A stretch of DNA of 43,023 nt, taken from Deltaproteobacteria bacterium. Lineage in GTDB: Bacteria > Desulfobacterota > Desulfobacteria > Desulfobacterales > JAHEIW01. Both the position numbers and the translations under genes were made by a program. How positions within the stretch are numbered: position 1 is the first letter of the stretch; each line of letters starts with the position of its first letter. Below, piece after piece: positions 42,083 to 43,023 of the stretch. The DNA lies in assembly GCA_024639185.1 (NCBI GenBank), contig JAHEIW010000002.1, forward strand, positions 66,842-109,864, given 5' to 3'. The notes under the pieces are model-generated. The model searched no databases, was not told the DNA's origin, and was given only the letters and a program-made list of their open reading frames with translations.

Positions 42083-42120
42083 AGCGAGGCGCTGCTTTTC
42101 CGCAGCGCTTCGCTATTTTT
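42083..42120 (+). terminator. strong hairpin with T-run
   Basis: AGCGAGGCGCTGC (42083-42095) pairs with GCAGCGCTTCGCT (42102-42114), with a six-base loop and TTTTT at 42116. It looks like an intrinsic terminator, but it is 300 bases after the last gene, so it may belong to the repeat-rich gap. Confidence 0.65.
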
Positions 42121-42616
42121 GGATAGCCATCCAGCCCTACCATTTTCATTCTGTTCGAAAATTCAAAAAAAAAGACGATTTTGCTCGTTTTGTCGACCCA
42201 AAATAATTGTTCATAACGTGTTGATAACTGTTAATCCGACTAAAATAATTAGAAAAATTTTTAGTTCCGATAAGCATCTAAAATGAAACAATATTATATT
42301 TAATAGATTTAAAATCCGTAAAATTTCAGATAGATGCATTTTGTTGATAACTGCGGCCGGCCTACTTTGATAAACCCGGATAATCGGATTTGACAGAAAC
42401 GCAAACTTGGCCAAATATAACTTTAAGGTTGCAGGTATGTTTTCCTTCCTTGGGGATGCAATCGAATGGGGCACGCCCTCACATTCGCATCCAAACCAGA
42501 CGCTTAGCAAACACATTGCGTATTGACCGTTGCTGTGGCCTGCACAACATATCACCGGCGCAGCTTGTAAATAATGGCTTCAATGTCCATATATTGTGGT
42601 CTCATTTGTAAACTAT
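42121..42616. other. AT-rich intergenic region without supported genes
   Basis: Frames at 42211-42555 (minus) and 42390-42611 (plus) overlap on opposite strands and resemble no family. I see no further structure. Confidence 0.45.
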
Positions 42617-42656
42617 ACAATATATTGTTGACTTATGGCCTGATATGGGCTATTTT
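42617..42656 (+). promoter_or_regulatory. promoter with adjacent palindrome upstream of the receiver gene
   Basis: TTGACT (42628-42633), 17 bases, then TATTTT (42651-42656). A 12-bp perfect palindrome ACAATATATTGT (42617-42628) abuts the -35 box and could be a regulator site. The gene starts about 50 bases after the -10 box. Confidence 0.55.
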
Positions 42657-42706
42657 GACATAGCTTTGAGCTAGATTTTAACCCTCTAATCGCTTAGAAG
42701 GAAGCC

Positions 42707-43023
42707 ATGATGTGCACCATTTTAGTCATTGATGATGAAAAGGGCATATTACGCGTCATCCGGGAGGTATTAACACGGTGCGGCCATGCCGTTGAAACAG
42801 CGCTCGATGGTATTGAAGGGATTCAAAAATTTGATGATGGCTGCTATGATATGGTGATAACCGATCTGCGGATGCCCGGGCTGGATGGCAAAGGCGTTGT
42901 GAAGCATATTCGCGCTTCCGGCAACAATGCCGTGCCGGTCATCGGTATTTCCGGTACACCCTGGCAGATTCAGGATTCAGGATTTGATGAGGTCTTTGCC
43001 AAACCGTTTCCGCTTCAGGATCT
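42707..43023 (+). CDS. response-regulator receiver domain protein (3' end missing)
   Basis: The frame begins at ATG 42707 (a second ATG follows), after GAAGGAAG, and runs off the window. It encodes a receiver domain with all key residues: the acidic pair in LVIDDEKG, phospho-acceptor Asp in MVITDLRMPGLDG, Ser in VIGISGTPW, and Lys-Pro in FAKPFPL. This is a normal phosphorylatable receiver, unlike the one at 3025. Whether it has an output domain cannot be seen. Confidence 0.9.
   Translation, partial: MMCTILVIDDEKGILRVIREVLTRCGHAVETALDGIEGIQKFDDGCYDMVITDLRMPGLDGKGVVKHIRASGNNAVPVIGISGTPWQIQDSGFDEVFAKPFPLQD

Noticed and set aside
42211..42555. 114-residue minus-strand frame in the right-hand gap
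   Set aside because: It overlaps an opposite frame, lacks a ribosome binding site and resembles nothing; the region is AT-rich.

Overview
The window looks like a chromosomal segment of an anaerobic, Gram-negative, deltaproteobacterial-type bacterium (Desulfobacterota, probably near Desulfobacterales). This is inferred from gene content and not from a marker-gene search. The clues are a NifX-like/ferredoxin-MinD cluster, a four-subunit ferredoxin-dependent 2-oxoacid oxidoreductase, a DUF4911 gene ahead of miaB, a hisC-cmk-rpsA block, and PlsB-type phospholipid synthesis. Most genes are housekeeping. There is no CRISPR array, rRNA or tRNA gene, phage, or transposase that I could recognise.

Layout. 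(1) 0.2-5.2 kb: a plus-strand cluster with three full-length NifX-like proteins and one truncated one, two MinD/Mrp-type ATPases that each carry an inserted 2x[4Fe-4S] domain, a degenerate receiver protein, and CobO/BtuR. A good sigma-70-like promoter with a perfect 14-bp palindrome at the expected transcription start precedes it. (2) 5.2-6.9 kb: an AT-rich gap holding one secreted NTF2/SnoaL-like gene broken by a single in-frame TGA. (3) 6.9-12.1 kb: a minus-strand operon plsB - MurU/AmgK-like fusion - dapB. (4) 12.6-16.2 kb: a small membrane protein, RNase HI with an extra N-terminal region, a NamZ-type (DUF1343) N-acetylmuramidase and a P-loop NTPase. (5) 16.4-19.3 kb: the ferredoxin, alpha, beta and gamma subunits of a Kor/Vor-type 2-oxoacid:ferredoxin oxidoreductase. 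(6) 19.5-31.8 kb: hisC, cmk, rpsA, a TsaC/Sua5 gene (opposite strand), guaB, dnaE and a manC/algA-type gene. (7) 31.9-34.4 kb: a minus-strand set with a membrane protein, an atypical SDR, an RNase Z-like hydrolase and an unknown protein. (8) 34.6-41.8 kb: a GspE/PilB ATPase with an HDOD protein, recJ, then DUF4911-miaB-bifunctional nuclease. (9) A receiver protein runs off the right end.

Themes. Two loci point to salvage of peptidoglycan N-acetylmuramic acid: NamZ could release MurNAc, and the fusion protein could phosphorylate it and make UDP-MurNAc. The NifX/MinD cluster resembles loci that assemble or position metal-cluster proteins.

The most striking non-coding signal is in the gaps. From 13.8 kb rightward many intergenic gaps hold a different imperfect inverted repeat. 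Most are made of short reiterated 'words' such as GGTTCA, CACGAAA, CAGGAT, CCAATAAC and GGCTGCTGG, with complementary words in the opposite arm. The guaB-dnaE gap is a mosaic of at least five nested hairpins. I know no function for these, and they are the best candidate here for an undescribed element class.
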